Shown here piece after piece: positions 17,948-26,230 of a stretch of DNA of 64,000 nt. A program made the translations under genes and the position numbers. Position 1 is the first letter of the stretch, and each line of letters opens with the position of its first letter. Below the pieces are notes generated by a model. That model saw nothing but the letters and a program-made list of their open reading frames with translations, was not told the origin of the DNA and searched no databases. This DNA is from Candidatus Nitrosoglobus terrae (GTDB lineage: Bacteria > Pseudomonadota > Gammaproteobacteria > Nitrosococcales > Nitrosococcaceae): the NCBI RefSeq assembly GCF_002356115.1, contig NZ_AP014836.1, positions 1,579,091 to 1,643,090 of the forward strand, given 5' to 3'.

Positions 17948-18387
17948 CCGTACGCCAAAGACGGTTTGCAATGATAACACTAGTAGTTATGGGAGTATCT
18001 ATTGCTACTGGGCTTGGGCTAAAAGCCTTTCAAAAAAATATTTTGTTCTTTTATAACCCAAGCCAAGTCATGGCTGGGGAAGTCCCTACTGACACTACTA
18101 TTCGGGTTGGAGGGCTAGTGGTTGATGGTAGTGTAAAACGAGAAAGCGGTAGTCTTAATATGGAATTCGAAGTTACTGATAACGCTAAAACAATGACTAT
18201 CGTCTACAGTGGTATCCTCCCTGATTTATTCCGCGAAGGGCAAGGGATCGTTGCCATGGGTAAACTTGGGCCTAATAAAGTATTTGAAGCTAGCGAAGTT
18301 TTAGCTAAACATGATGAAAAATATATGCCCCCCGAAGTTGCTGACTCCCTAGCTAAAGTAAAACCCAATACGGAGAATAAACTATGA
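17944..18387 (+). CDS. ccmE: Periplasmic haem chaperone CcmE
   Basis: Membrane-anchored periplasmic chaperone that carries haem covalently from CcmC to CcmF/H. At 147 residues it has an N-terminal transmembrane anchor (MITLVVMGVSIATGLGL). The OB-fold body includes FFYNPSQVMAGEVP and RVGGLVVDGSVKR, then the haem-attachment motif LAKHDEKYMP with H123 and Y127. It overlaps ccmD at its start and ccmF at its end (ATGA). Confidence 0.97.
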   Translation: MTVRQRRFAMITLVVMGVSIATGLGLKAFQKNILFFYNPSQVMAGEVPTDTTIRVGGLVVDGSVKRESGSLNMEFEVTDNAKTMTIVYSGILPDLFREGQGIVAMGKLGPNKVFEASEVLAKHDEKYMPPEVADSLAKVKPNTENKL

Positions 18388-20381
18388 TTCCAGAACTTGG
18401 GCACCTTGCGCTAATTCTGGCCCTTACCTTAGCACTTTCTCAGGCAATATTACCGCTTGTTGGGGCACAACGTGGAATTGTAGGATGGATGAACGTAGCA
18501 CGAACTGCAGCTTATGGCCAATGCTTTTTTATCGTCATTGCTTTCGCTAGCCTTGCTACTAGTTTCATTACTAATGATTTTTCAGTCGCTTATGTAGCGA
18601 GCAATTCTAACTCCGCTCTGCCAATACCTTATCGTTTTGCAGCTATCTGGGGGTCTCACGAAGGATCACTGATGCTATGGAGTTTGATCTTAAGTTTCTG
18701 GACAGTTGCTGTCGCCCGATTTAGCCGTAGCATACCCTTAGTATATATTGCTCGAGTGTTGGCTATTATGGGCATAATAAATGTAGGGTTCTTATTATTT
18801 ATGATCCTTACTTCAAACCCGTTTCTACGCCTGTTTCCAGCCCCCTTAGATGGGCAAGATCTTAACCCTTTATTGCAAGATCCAGGGTTAGTTATACATC
18901 CTCCCATGCTCTATATGGGTTATGTAGGCTTTTCTGTCGTCTTTAGCTTTGCTATTGCAGCGCTTATTGGTAAACGCCTTGATGCTGCTTGGGCACGGTG
19001 GTCCAGGCCTTGGACAGTAGTAGCTTGGTTATTTTTATCTATTGGTATTACCTTAGGAAGTTGGTGGGCTTATTATGAGCTTGGCTGGGGCGGATGGTGG
19101 TTTTGGGATCCGGTAGAAAATGCTTCCTTTATGCCTTGGCTAGTAGGTACAGCATTAATTCATTCCCTTGCGGTTACTGAAAAGCGAGATGCCTTTAAAC
19201 GCTGGACTGTATTGCTTGCAATCTTTGCCTTTTCTCTTAGCTTACTAGGAACTTTTTTAGTACGCTCTGGGGTGCTCACATCTGTACACGCCTTTGCATC
19301 AGACCCAGCACGCGGGATTTTTATCCTCTTCTTGTTAGGTATTACTGTAGGTGGATCCCTATTACTCTATGCACTACGAGCACCACTAGTACTGGATACT
19401 GGACGGTTTCACTTTATTTCTCGTGAAGGATTCCTTTTAGCCAATAACGTAGTATTGGTCGTCGCTGCCGGCAGCGTGTTACTAGGTACTTTATATCCCT
19501 TAATTCTTGAAGGCACGGGATTAGGCAAAATTTCAGTAGGACCTCCTTATTTCAATACTGTGTTTATCCCCCTCATGCTTATTCTAGCCTTCCTACTAGG
19601 TATGGGTATTATAGCTCGCTGGAAGCAGCAAAGTTTCTGGGAAATCGTAAAAAGACGTGGCTTGGTTTTTATTGTTTGCGTCGCGATTGGAATCTCAATC
19701 CCTTATGCTATTGGCCATGAAAAAGAATTCAATGCGATTGCTGGAATCACAGTAGCAGTATGGGTTACGCTCACAACTTTGCTTGGAATTTGGAATCGAT
19801 CTATAAATCGAGAAGGAGCAATCGCAGGTATCCTTTCCTTATCGCGGAACTTTGTAGGAATGTCATTAGCCCATTTAGGCTTTGCCATTTCAATTGTGGG
19901 TATCACCATAACTTCAATCTACGGATTAGAACAAGATGTAGGTGTTGCCATAGGCGAAGGAGCAAAATTAGGTGCCTATGAGTTTCGCCTAGATTCAATT
20001 CACGAGACTAACGGTCCTAATTATCGAGCTACCGAAGGTAGCGTATCTATCCTCAAAAATGGAGAATTAATTACCACCCTTCAACCTCAGAAACGTATTT
20101 ACCGTGTACAAACCTCTCCCATGACCGAGGCTGGTATTGATGCTGGATTATTTCGGGATTTATTCGTTGCCTTAGGAGAATCCCTTGGAGAAAACAAATG
20201 GAGTTTACGCATCCAATATAAACCATTTGTCCGCTGGATCTGGTTAGGAGGATTATTTATGGCCTTTGGTGGGGCATTAGCTGCCAGTGATCGACGTTAC
20301 CGGATAGGGTTATTAAAGAAAGCTAAGCGTAAAACTACTCAGCCTATTGCAAATACAACAGCGGCGGTAGCAGAAATCTAA
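18384..20381 (+). CDS. ccmF: Cytochrome c haem lyase subunit CcmF
   Basis: Large multi-pass membrane protein that, with CcmH/I, ligates haem to apocytochrome c. At 665 residues it has the expected length. The WWD haem-handling motif reads GWGGWWFWDPVENASFMPW. Family landmarks include WGSHEGSLMLW, NPLLQDPGLVIHPPMLYMGY and GTFLVRSGVLTSVHAFASDP. The C-terminal periplasmic domain contains the GLEQDVGVAIGEGA region. Both ends overlap neighbours by a few bases. Confidence 0.97.
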   Translation: MIPELGHLALILALTLALSQAILPLVGAQRGIVGWMNVARTAAYGQCFFIVIAFASLATSFITNDFSVAYVASNSNSALPIPYRFAAIWGSHEGSLMLWSLILSFWTVAVARFSRSIPLVYIARVLAIMGIINVGFLLFMILTSNPFLRLFPAPLDGQDLNPLLQDPGLVIHPPMLYMGYVGFSVVFSFAIAALIGKRLDAAWARWSRPWTVVAWLFLSIGITLGSWWAYYELGWGGWWFWDPVENASFMPWLVGTALIHSLAVTEKRDAFKRWTVLLAIFAFSLSLLGTFLVRSGVLTSVHAFASDPARGIFILFLLGITVGGSLLLYALRAPLVLDTGRFHFISREGFLLANNVVLVVAAGSVLLGTLYPLILEGTGLGKISVGPPYFNTVFIPLMLILAFLLGMGIIARWKQQSFWEIVKRRGLVFIVCVAIGISIPYAIGHEKEFNAIAGITVAVWVTLTTLLGIWNRSINREGAIAGILSLSRNFVGMSLAHLGFAISIVGITITSIYGLEQDVGVAIGEGAKLGAYEFRLDSIHETNGPNYRATEGSVSILKNGELITTLQPQKRIYRVQTSPMTEAGIDAGLFRDLFVALGESLGENKWSLRIQYKPFVRWIWLGGLFMAFGGALAASDRRYRIGLLKKAKRKTTQPIANTTAAVAEI

Positions 20382-20917
20382 TGTCACGTTATACTACCCC
20401 CTTAATCATCTTTATAGTTCTAGTACTATTTTTTGCTATTGGGCTGCATAAAGATCCTCGGCAGATTCCCTCACCCCTAATCGGCAAAGCGGCTCCTGAG
20501 CTTGGGATTCCACGGTTAAATACCCCAGAGAAAAAAATATATCGAAGCGACCTACTAGGTAAAGCGGCTCTAGTGAATGTATGGGCTAGTTGGTGTGTTG
20601 CCTGCCGAGCGGAGCATGAAATTTTACTCCGCTTAGCGCGAGAAAAACCCCAACTGCCCATCATTGGGCTTAATTACAAAGACAAACGAGAGGCAGCACT
20701 AGGATGGCTTGGCGACCTAGGTAATCCCTATACAGAGATTGCCGTTGATATGGATGGACGAGTCGGTATGGACTGGGGAGTTTACGGCGTTCCAGAATCC
20801 TTTCTCGTCGACCCTCAAGGAATTATCCGGTATAAGCAAATTGGACCACTAACTTGGGAAGTCATCGAAAAAGAATTACTCCCCTTAATTCAATCATTCG
20901 AGACTCATAGAGGTTAA
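20381..20917 (+). CDS. ccmG: Thiol:disulfide interchange protein CcmG/DsbE
   Basis: Membrane-anchored periplasmic thioredoxin-like protein that keeps apocytochrome cysteines or CcmH reduced. At 178 residues it has an N-terminal anchor (PLIIFIVLVLFFAIGL) and active site WCVAC at residues 71-75 within NVWASWCVACRAEH. The cis-proline loop reads YGVPESFLVDPQG. The two residues between the active cysteines are Val-Ala rather than the Pro-Thr of E. coli. The start overlaps the ccmF stop by one base. Confidence 0.95.
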   Translation: MSRYTTPLIIFIVLVLFFAIGLHKDPRQIPSPLIGKAAPELGIPRLNTPEKKIYRSDLLGKAALVNVWASWCVACRAEHEILLRLAREKPQLPIIGLNYKDKREAALGWLGDLGNPYTEIAVDMDGRVGMDWGVYGVPESFLVDPQGIIRYKQIGPLTWEVIEKELLPLIQSFETHRG

Positions 20918-20923
20918 ACGATA

Positions 20924-21391
20924 ATGATACGGATATTACTGCTAGTATTTGTACTAGCAGGGACAGAAATGCAGGCTTATGCTGCTGATCCTGCCCTTTA
21001 TTCATTTGATAATCCAGCCCAAGAGGCTAAATTTCAAGATCTGATTGGACAACTACGATGTCTAGTATGCCAAAACCAATCGCTTGCTGACTCCCACGCT
21101 GATTTAGCGGGAGATATGCGGCGTGAAGTTTATCAAAAAATGAAAGACGGCCTTACTAATCAAGAAATCATTGATTTTCTAGTACAGCGATATGGGGATT
21201 TCGTTCTTTTTCGCCCCCCTATGCAGCCAAATACTTATTTATTATGGCTTGGGCCAGCGTTATTCTTCATAGTAGGGTTTGGTATATTTATTATCGCTAT
21301 GCGAAAACGCCATCAAACTTTAACCCCTAGCCTTTCTGAGGCGGAGCACCAGCGTATGGCTAAACTTCTGGAGGAAGAGGATTTAAAATGA
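20924..21391 (+). CDS. ccmH: Cytochrome c maturation protein CcmH (CcmL-type redox subunit)
   Basis: A periplasmic redox protein anchored in the membrane. At 155 residues it has a signal peptide (LLLVFVLAGTEMQAYA) and the diagnostic LRCLVCQNQSLADSHADLA block with the CxxC pair that interacts with apocytochrome c and CcmG. A C-terminal transmembrane helix (YLLWLGPALFFIVGFGIFII) follows. The stop overlaps the start of ccmI (ATGA). Confidence 0.96.
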   Translation: MIRILLLVFVLAGTEMQAYAADPALYSFDNPAQEAKFQDLIGQLRCLVCQNQSLADSHADLAGDMRREVYQKMKDGLTNQEIIDFLVQRYGDFVLFRPPMQPNTYLLWLGPALFFIVGFGIFIIAMRKRHQTLTPSLSEAEHQRMAKLLEEEDLK

Positions 21392-22653
21392 CCTCCTTAT
21401 CAGTATTTTGGATTGCTGCGGGAGTAATGTCCCTATTTGCGCTTGCTTTTTTACTCCCTCCTTTATTGCGCCGTCACTCTCAACAGGAAAATGATGAGAC
21501 TGCAGCCGAAATTGCTATCTATCGACAGCGGCTACAGGAGCTTAAGGCTGAGTTGCATCATGGTATTTTAACTGAAGAGCAATTCTCCCATGCCCAACAT
21601 GAACTAGAAGAAGCTATGGCTGCTGATTTAGCTATTGGCTCCTCAACTGATTTAAAAATAAAACGGCATTGGCTAACTGCTCTCATCTTAACTATACTTG
21701 TACCCTCATTAGCTTTCCTTACTTATTGGCAGGTAGGCGCTAGTGGTAAGGTAGGGGAGCAATTGGCTAGTAAAGAAACTTCTCAACAAGAGATAGACCG
21801 AATAGGCCATGCTATAAAAAGCCTTCAAGCTCATTTAGTAGAGGATCCTGAAGATGCTCAAGGTTGGCAATTACTGGGAAAAACTTACCTTGCCACTAAT
21901 CAAGTTTCCGAAGCAGCGGAAGCATTAGGTCATGCCTATGCATTAGATGATCAAAACCCTGATATCATCTTAGATTATGCAAAAGCTCTTGCCACTAGCC
22001 AAGAACGGCGGTTGCAAGGAGCTCCTCTAAAGCTTATACAGCGTGTACTCAAAATCGCACCTCAACACCCCGAAGCACTATGGCTAGCTGCTGTAAATGC
22101 ACTCCAATCTAACCAAAATGAAAAGGCAAAAACTTATCTTGAGCAGCTTGCCCTTCAACTTCCCCCAGGTAGTGATGAAGAACGTATGGTACGCGCTCAT
22201 TTAGCCCAGTTGTCATCTTCATCAGAAGCAATAGCCAATACCAATACAGGGGGAGGGGGTGAAGCTAGTGACAAAAAAGTATCTACCGAAGGAAATAAAC
22301 AATCTCCTCGTATAGAAGTTCAAGTAGTGCTTGATCCTACGCTCAAAGATAAAGCTGCTGATACATCCACCGTCTTTATTTTTGCTCGGGCAGCTAAAGG
22401 GCCGCCCATGCCTTTAGCCGCTGTCCGGAAACAAGTTAAAGATCTACCTTTAACAGTTGTATTGGATGACTCTAAAGCCATGGCACCTAGTTTCCGTATG
22501 TCAAATTTTAACGAATTTCAGGTGGGGGCTCGTATTTCTCTATCTGGAAATCCAATACCTCAAAGCGGCGATCTTCAAGGATTTGTTGACGGCAACCTCT
22601 CAGGGAATCCCACAAGCCCAGTATCAGTAACAATTAACCAGATCGTGCCTTAA
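21388..22653 (+). CDS. ccmI: Cytochrome c-type biogenesis protein CcmI (TPR subunit)
   Basis: Apocytochrome c chaperone of the haem lyase complex. At 421 residues, an N-terminal transmembrane helix precedes the typical IYRQRLQELKAELHHGILTE segment, and a second helix (LTALILTILVPSLAFLTYW) follows. A tetratricopeptide region runs from about 140 to 270, with EDAQGWQLLGKTYLATNQ. The C-terminal beta-rich domain includes VFIFARAAKGPPMPLA. It is the last ccm gene; a strong hairpin follows at 22667-22697. Confidence 0.93.
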   Translation: MTSLSVFWIAAGVMSLFALAFLLPPLLRRHSQQENDETAAEIAIYRQRLQELKAELHHGILTEEQFSHAQHELEEAMAADLAIGSSTDLKIKRHWLTALILTILVPSLAFLTYWQVGASGKVGEQLASKETSQQEIDRIGHAIKSLQAHLVEDPEDAQGWQLLGKTYLATNQVSEAAEALGHAYALDDQNPDIILDYAKALATSQERRLQGAPLKLIQRVLKIAPQHPEALWLAAVNALQSNQNEKAKTYLEQLALQLPPGSDEERMVRAHLAQLSSSSEAIANTNTGGGGEASDKKVSTEGNKQSPRIEVQVVLDPTLKDKAADTSTVFIFARAAKGPPMPLAAVRKQVKDLPLTVVLDDSKAMAPSFRMSNFNEFQVGARISLSGNPIPQSGDLQGFVDGNLSGNPTSPVSVTINQIVP

Positions 22654-22666
22654 AATACCAAGACAG

Positions 22667-22697
22667 GGGTGGGTAAAAGAATTCTTTCTACCCACCC
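22667..22697. terminator. Bidirectional terminator-like hairpin after ccmI
   Basis: GGGTGGGTA at 22667-22675 pairs with TACCCACCC at 22689-22697. The internal AAAGAATTCTTT is itself self-complementary and extends the stem. It lies between the convergent ccmI and LysM-protein genes and can serve either strand. The flanking T/A tracts are short, so termination strength is uncertain. Confidence 0.65.
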
Positions 22698-22708
22698 TAA
22701 ATAACAAC

Positions 22709-23641
22709 CTATTCTTGGACTGGAATAGTTAATTTCATCCCAACTCGCAAAGCATTAGGGCTTTTTAGCTTATCTTGGTTGGTTTCATAAATAAGGTGCC
22801 ACTTATTTGCATCACCATAAACACGTTTAGCAATACTGGAAAGAGTATCTCCAGGCTCAACAGTTACAGTCTTTTCAGTTAACTCCTGCTGCAATAAAGC
22901 AAGATCACTAGTTTTAGATTTCCCTGCTAGAGATGGAACTGCAAATAGTGCATTATCATCCTTAGTCATAGACCCTTTATTTATAGTAGTATCGCTACCC
23001 AAAGAGCCAAAATCCTTTTCAGTTTTAGTAGCAGGTAGCGGTGGCGTAACAGCAATCTCTGCTGTCTTATCATTCTGTTTTAATAGCTGATCGGTAGCTT
23101 TATTAAGCTCTTTAGTTGCCTGCTCCGATTTTTTCGTTTGTTCCCTTAACGCAGCTAATTCATTAGTAAGTCCTTTAGAAGATGTAGAAGCTCTTTCTTC
23201 TGCTTGAGTACTAGGCGATCCAGCATCTAATTCCTTTAAAATCGAAGCAAATTCATGCTCATCCTCGCTAGACGGAGTCATATCAATATTAGATAAAGCG
23301 GTTCCCTTGTCAGATGAAGCTATCTTATTTTCAGGTTTATTTTCAGAATCTGGCTGAACAGGCTTTGACTCCAACTTTACCTGGGAGGGAATAACTTCTG
23401 TCCCTTCTTCAATTTGCGGGTTAATCTCTTGCTGCGTAACAACTGTATTTTTTCTTTCCACATTATGGTTGAAGTATAACCATGTAGCCCCTGCTACTAA
23501 TACAATAATTAAAGATACCGAAATCATTATAGAGAGCATTCGCCCTCTATTCTTAGATTGCCTATAGCTTGGGCGCTCAGAGATAGGCCGCCTGCCATAA
23601 GCAGGTCGTGCGTAACCATTATCATCATTATTATCGGCCAT
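22709..23641 (-). CDS. Single-pass membrane protein with C-terminal LysM domain
   Basis: A 310-residue protein. A basic, Arg/Tyr-rich cytoplasmic N-terminus of about 35 residues precedes a transmembrane helix ([20 protein letters not shown]). A long, low-complexity, acidic/Ser/Glu/Lys-rich periplasmic linker (about 65-250) follows, including a short coiled-coil-like stretch [20 protein letters not shown]. The C-terminus is a LysM peptidoglycan-binding domain: [17 protein letters not shown], then [12 protein letters not shown] and [10 protein letters not shown]. It probably tethers the inner membrane to the cell wall. Exact role unknown. Confidence 0.8.
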   Translation of the reverse strand: MADNNDDNGYARPAYGRRPISERPSYRQSKNRGRMLSIMISVSLIIVLVAGATWLYFNHNVERKNTVVTQQEINPQIEEGTEVIPSQVKLESKPVQPDSENKPENKIASSDKGTALSNIDMTPSSEDEHEFASILKELDAGSPSTQAEERASTSSKGLTNELAALREQTKKSEQATKELNKATDQLLKQNDKTAEIAVTPPLPATKTEKDFGSLGSDTTINKGSMTKDDNALFAVPSLAGKSKTSDLALLQQELTEKTVTVEPGDTLSSIAKRVYGDANKWHLIYETNQDKLKSPNALRVGMKLTIPVQE

Positions 23642-23695
23642 AATTTGCTCCTATATTGGCATTAAATTACCTAATTAGCTTATTAATTAACCATA

Positions 23696-24340
23696 CTATA
23701 TCCAGTAAGCAGTTCGGGTCATTAACTTTGATGTTATTCCCATAATAATCTTTATAGGGGTAGGTAGTTCTGCCCCACCAGCCTCCAAGGCTGCTGTAGC
23801 GTGCCTAGATTCATCTTCTCGCATCTGGTTTAAGATAGCATGACTACGTGTATCATGAACGGAGATCTGGTCTAAATGGCCATCTAAATGCTTGATTACT
23901 TGATGCTCTGTTTCAGCTATAAAACCTAAACTCCACTTATCCCCAGCAATACCTGCTAAAGCACCAATCATAAGGGAACCTCCATACCAAAAAGGGCTTA
24001 AATAGCTAACATGAGTACTAAGCTCTTGTACTCGGCATTTACACCATACTAAATGATCATTCTCTTCACGGGCAGAAATCTCCATTGCCTCTCTTACTTC
24101 TGTAAGATTTGCTGTTAATGCCTGCCCCATATATAGAGCCTGAGCTGCCACCTCACCCGCATGGTTAATTCTCATTAAGCGCCCTGAAAGCTTTCTTTCT
24201 TTCTCACTCAACATCCCCTCTTCAATACCCAAGGAAGGATTAGGTCGTTCGGTTATCTCGGTTGCTCCAAAGACGGTACGCAAAGCACTATCGAAGTTAA
24301 TAATAGCCCGATCAAGCTGTGAAAACCTTATTCCTTCCAT
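23696..24340 (-). CDS. coq7: Di-iron 2-polyprenyl-3-methyl-6-methoxy-1,4-benzoquinone hydroxylase Coq7
   Basis: Carries out the C6 (last) hydroxylation of ubiquinone synthesis. At 214 residues it has the ferritin-like di-iron ligand set: NHAGEVAAQALYMGQ (Glu), REENDHLVWC (E..H), AETEHQVIKHLDGHL (Glu) and REDESRHATAALEAGG (E..H). The hydrophobic PFWYGGSLMIGALAGIAGDK segment is the membrane-interacting hairpin. It is the Coq7 alternative to the flavoprotein UbiF. It sits downstream of glcF on the same strand, about 110 bp away. Confidence 0.95.
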   Translation of the reverse strand: MEGIRFSQLDRAIINFDSALRTVFGATEITERPNPSLGIEEGMLSEKERKLSGRLMRINHAGEVAAQALYMGQALTANLTEVREAMEISAREENDHLVWCKCRVQELSTHVSYLSPFWYGGSLMIGALAGIAGDKWSLGFIAETEHQVIKHLDGHLDQISVHDTRSHAILNQMREDESRHATAALEAGGAELPTPIKIIMGITSKLMTRTAYWI

Positions 24341-24448
24341 ATCTCATCTCCCTATTATCTTATAATTAGCTTATTGCAGATAACGCGCTTATTCACGCAA
24401 AATGAACCAAATAAACATAATACAAAAAAACCAAATAAATATATATTC

Positions 24449-25747
24449 TTAAAGATCTATTTGCTGGGCTAGCAGTTGTACTGGGTGCATTATCTCGATA
24501 GGAAGAGAAACTTCTTTTATCCCAGCAGATAAATATAAAGAACACCCTATATTAGGTGTCACTAAAATATCAGGCTGTATTTTTTTCAAAATATTTATTT
24601 TTTCAGCCTGTAGCGCCTTAGCAAGAGTAGGTTGCGTGAGCATATAACTTCCAGCAGCGCCGCAACATTGTTCATTATTTGGAAGTGGAATAATATCAGC
24701 TTCAGGAATACGACGCAGCAAATTATATACTGCGTTATGTTGCTTCAAAACATAACGCAAGCTACAGGGATCATGAACCGCGATACGCTTCGCTAAGGGC
24801 TTTAGGGTTACTTCTGACGGCCAGCTTATCTGAAGTAGAAATTGATTAACATCTTGAATTTTAGCGACAAAATCACGAGCAATATCTATATTAGCCTTTC
24901 CCTCCTGCACCCATTGAAAATACTCAATCAAGCTTGTAGTACAGCCAGTTGCAGTACAGATAATTGCTTCAGAATCTATATTCGTAAAAGCGCTTATATT
25001 TTTTAGTGCTAATGCTAACGATTCTTCTAGGTTACCATCATGACGTGCTAAAGCACCACAACAAACCTGTTTACTGGGGACATGAACACTATAGCCTAAT
25101 TGATTTAATAACTGTGTTGTTGTAAGTAATAAAGGTTGATCTACTACATCAGCGATACAACCTCTAAATAAAGCTACTTTTCCTCGTTCTTTAAATTTGG
25201 CAGGATAAAAACGATCCCAAGATTGCAAAAAAGGTAATCTAGGTACCAGTTTCCATTGTTGTTCCCATCCTAAAACTCGCAATAATCCACTACGCTGGGC
25301 TAATCTATCTATTCCTATAATTTGAAATAACCTTATTAACTTCCCAATGCCATAGAGCGCAGTAGGCCATGAGAGTATCCATTGATGAAAGAGATATTTT
25401 TTAAATTGCTGCCAATAAGACCGATGATCTTTCGCCTGAGCACGTGCTGAATCAATTAGACGCCCATAAGGAACAAGAGAAGGACATACCGCCTCACAAG
25501 CACGACAAGTCAAGCATCTATCTAAATGACCTAATAAGCCTAATGTTGGGGGTAATTGTTTCTTAGCTAGTGCGCGCATAAGGGCAATCCGACCCCGAGG
25601 AGATTCGCTCTCATCACCTGTTAAACGATAAGTAGGGCAATGAGGTAGGCATAACCCGCACATCACACAGCGATCGGCTTCTTGATCTAAAAGTTTTTCT
25701 GATTCTCTACTAGGTGAAGAATCATATGGGCTAGATTGAACCATCAT
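24449..25747 (-). CDS. glcF: Glycolate oxidase iron-sulfur subunit GlcF
   Basis: A 432-residue iron-sulfur protein that passes electrons from the flavin subunits of glycolate oxidase to the quinone pool. Two 4Fe-4S motifs are at the N-terminus: CVMCGLCLPHCP and CLTCRACEAVCP. Two CCG domains follow, with KQVCCGALARHDG and NNEQCCGAAGSYML. The partner flavoprotein genes glcD and glcE are not in this window. It may therefore act with proteins encoded elsewhere or be a related (Fe-S) oxidoreductase. The start is the first of two consecutive ATGs (25745-25747). Confidence 0.88.
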   Translation of the reverse strand: MMVQSSPYDSSPSRESEKLLDQEADRCVMCGLCLPHCPTYRLTGDESESPRGRIALMRALAKKQLPPTLGLLGHLDRCLTCRACEAVCPSLVPYGRLIDSARAQAKDHRSYWQQFKKYLFHQWILSWPTALYGIGKLIRLFQIIGIDRLAQRSGLLRVLGWEQQWKLVPRLPFLQSWDRFYPAKFKERGKVALFRGCIADVVDQPLLLTTTQLLNQLGYSVHVPSKQVCCGALARHDGNLEESLALALKNISAFTNIDSEAIICTATGCTTSLIEYFQWVQEGKANIDIARDFVAKIQDVNQFLLQISWPSEVTLKPLAKRIAVHDPCSLRYVLKQHNAVYNLLRRIPEADIIPLPNNEQCCGAAGSYMLTQPTLAKALQAEKINILKKIQPDILVTPNIGCSLYLSAGIKEVSLPIEIMHPVQLLAQQIDL

Positions 25748-25970
25748 ATCACGCAGGATTTATTAAAAAGAAAGGAAAATAAGATAATAGGTAAGTAACT
25801 ATATTAAAATAATTTACCTATTTGATAAATCCCAAGCCCCATAAGTTCCCTACTTTAATCAGCAGCTACAGAGCGCTATTTCAAGCTAGCCCTTTGTCTC
25901 CTTAATATAGGAGAACCTAAGTATAGATGCGCGACGACTCCCAGCGACGATGCAAAATGTAATAATGCAT

Positions 25971-26113
25971 AGCCACTTAACGATAGCTTAATAAGTCCAA
26001 GCAACCATAGAAGTTTTGATGAAGCAGGAAAAACACAGTGAGTAACGTGGCAAAAACTAAGTCGGTGAATACACATAGGCCGATAATGGCAACACGTAAG
26101 CAGTTAACACCGA
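25971..26113 (-). repeat. Dispersed repeat, copy 2 (143 bp)
   Basis: Ungapped match to 9635-9777 at about 80% identity. The longest identical runs are around CACGTAAGCA, GCCGATAAT, TGATGAA and AGTCCAAGC. As in copy 1, it lies downstream (minus strand) of a minus-strand gene, here the cytochrome c peroxidase, after its hairpin. The short inverted repeat ATCGGC...GCCGAT seen in copy 1 is not maintained by compensating changes here. A conserved RNA stem is therefore not supported by these two copies. Confidence 0.75.
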
Positions 26114-26148
26114 GATAGTTAGTTTTACTTACCTTAACTTAAAGGGGT

Positions 26149-26180
26149 AGGGGGTGGCAATTTAGCTATTGTCGCCCCCT
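26149..26180 (-). terminator. Hairpin downstream of cytochrome c peroxidase gene
   Basis: AGGGGGTGGCAA (26149-26160) pairs with TTGTCGCCCCCT (26169-26180): a 12-bp stem with two G-T wobbles and an 8-base loop. It lies about 50 bp beyond the stop of the minus-strand peroxidase gene. The T-run after the stem on that strand is short (CCCCTTT), so it may be a weak terminator or an mRNA 3'-end stabiliser. Confidence 0.55.
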
Positions 26181-26230
26181 ATTAGCTTAGACTAATTAAT
26201 TGTGGCGTTCTATGTTAACGCTAAACGCTA

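Larger units (their letters stand above)
25748..26230. other. 483-bp intergenic stretch holding repeat copy 2 and a hairpin
   Basis: Between glcF and the cytochrome c peroxidase gene. It contains the second copy of the 143-bp repeat, the 21-bp matching block at 25943-25963 only 7 bp away from it, and a terminator-like hairpin at 26149-26180. The one sizeable open frame, about 66 codons on the minus strand, overlaps the repeat and shows no family resemblance. The first 120 bp should contain the glcF promoter, but no clear -35/-10 pair stands out. Confidence 0.6.

Noticed and set aside
25876..26076. A 66-codon minus-strand open frame in the repeat region
   Set aside because: It overlaps the repeat, is not kept open in copy 1, and shows no family resemblance.
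26048..26110. Plus-strand translation of the repeat resembling a histone tail (ATRKQL)
   Set aside because: A TGA precedes it in both copies, there is no start codon, and mismatches show no coding bias. The likeness is chance.
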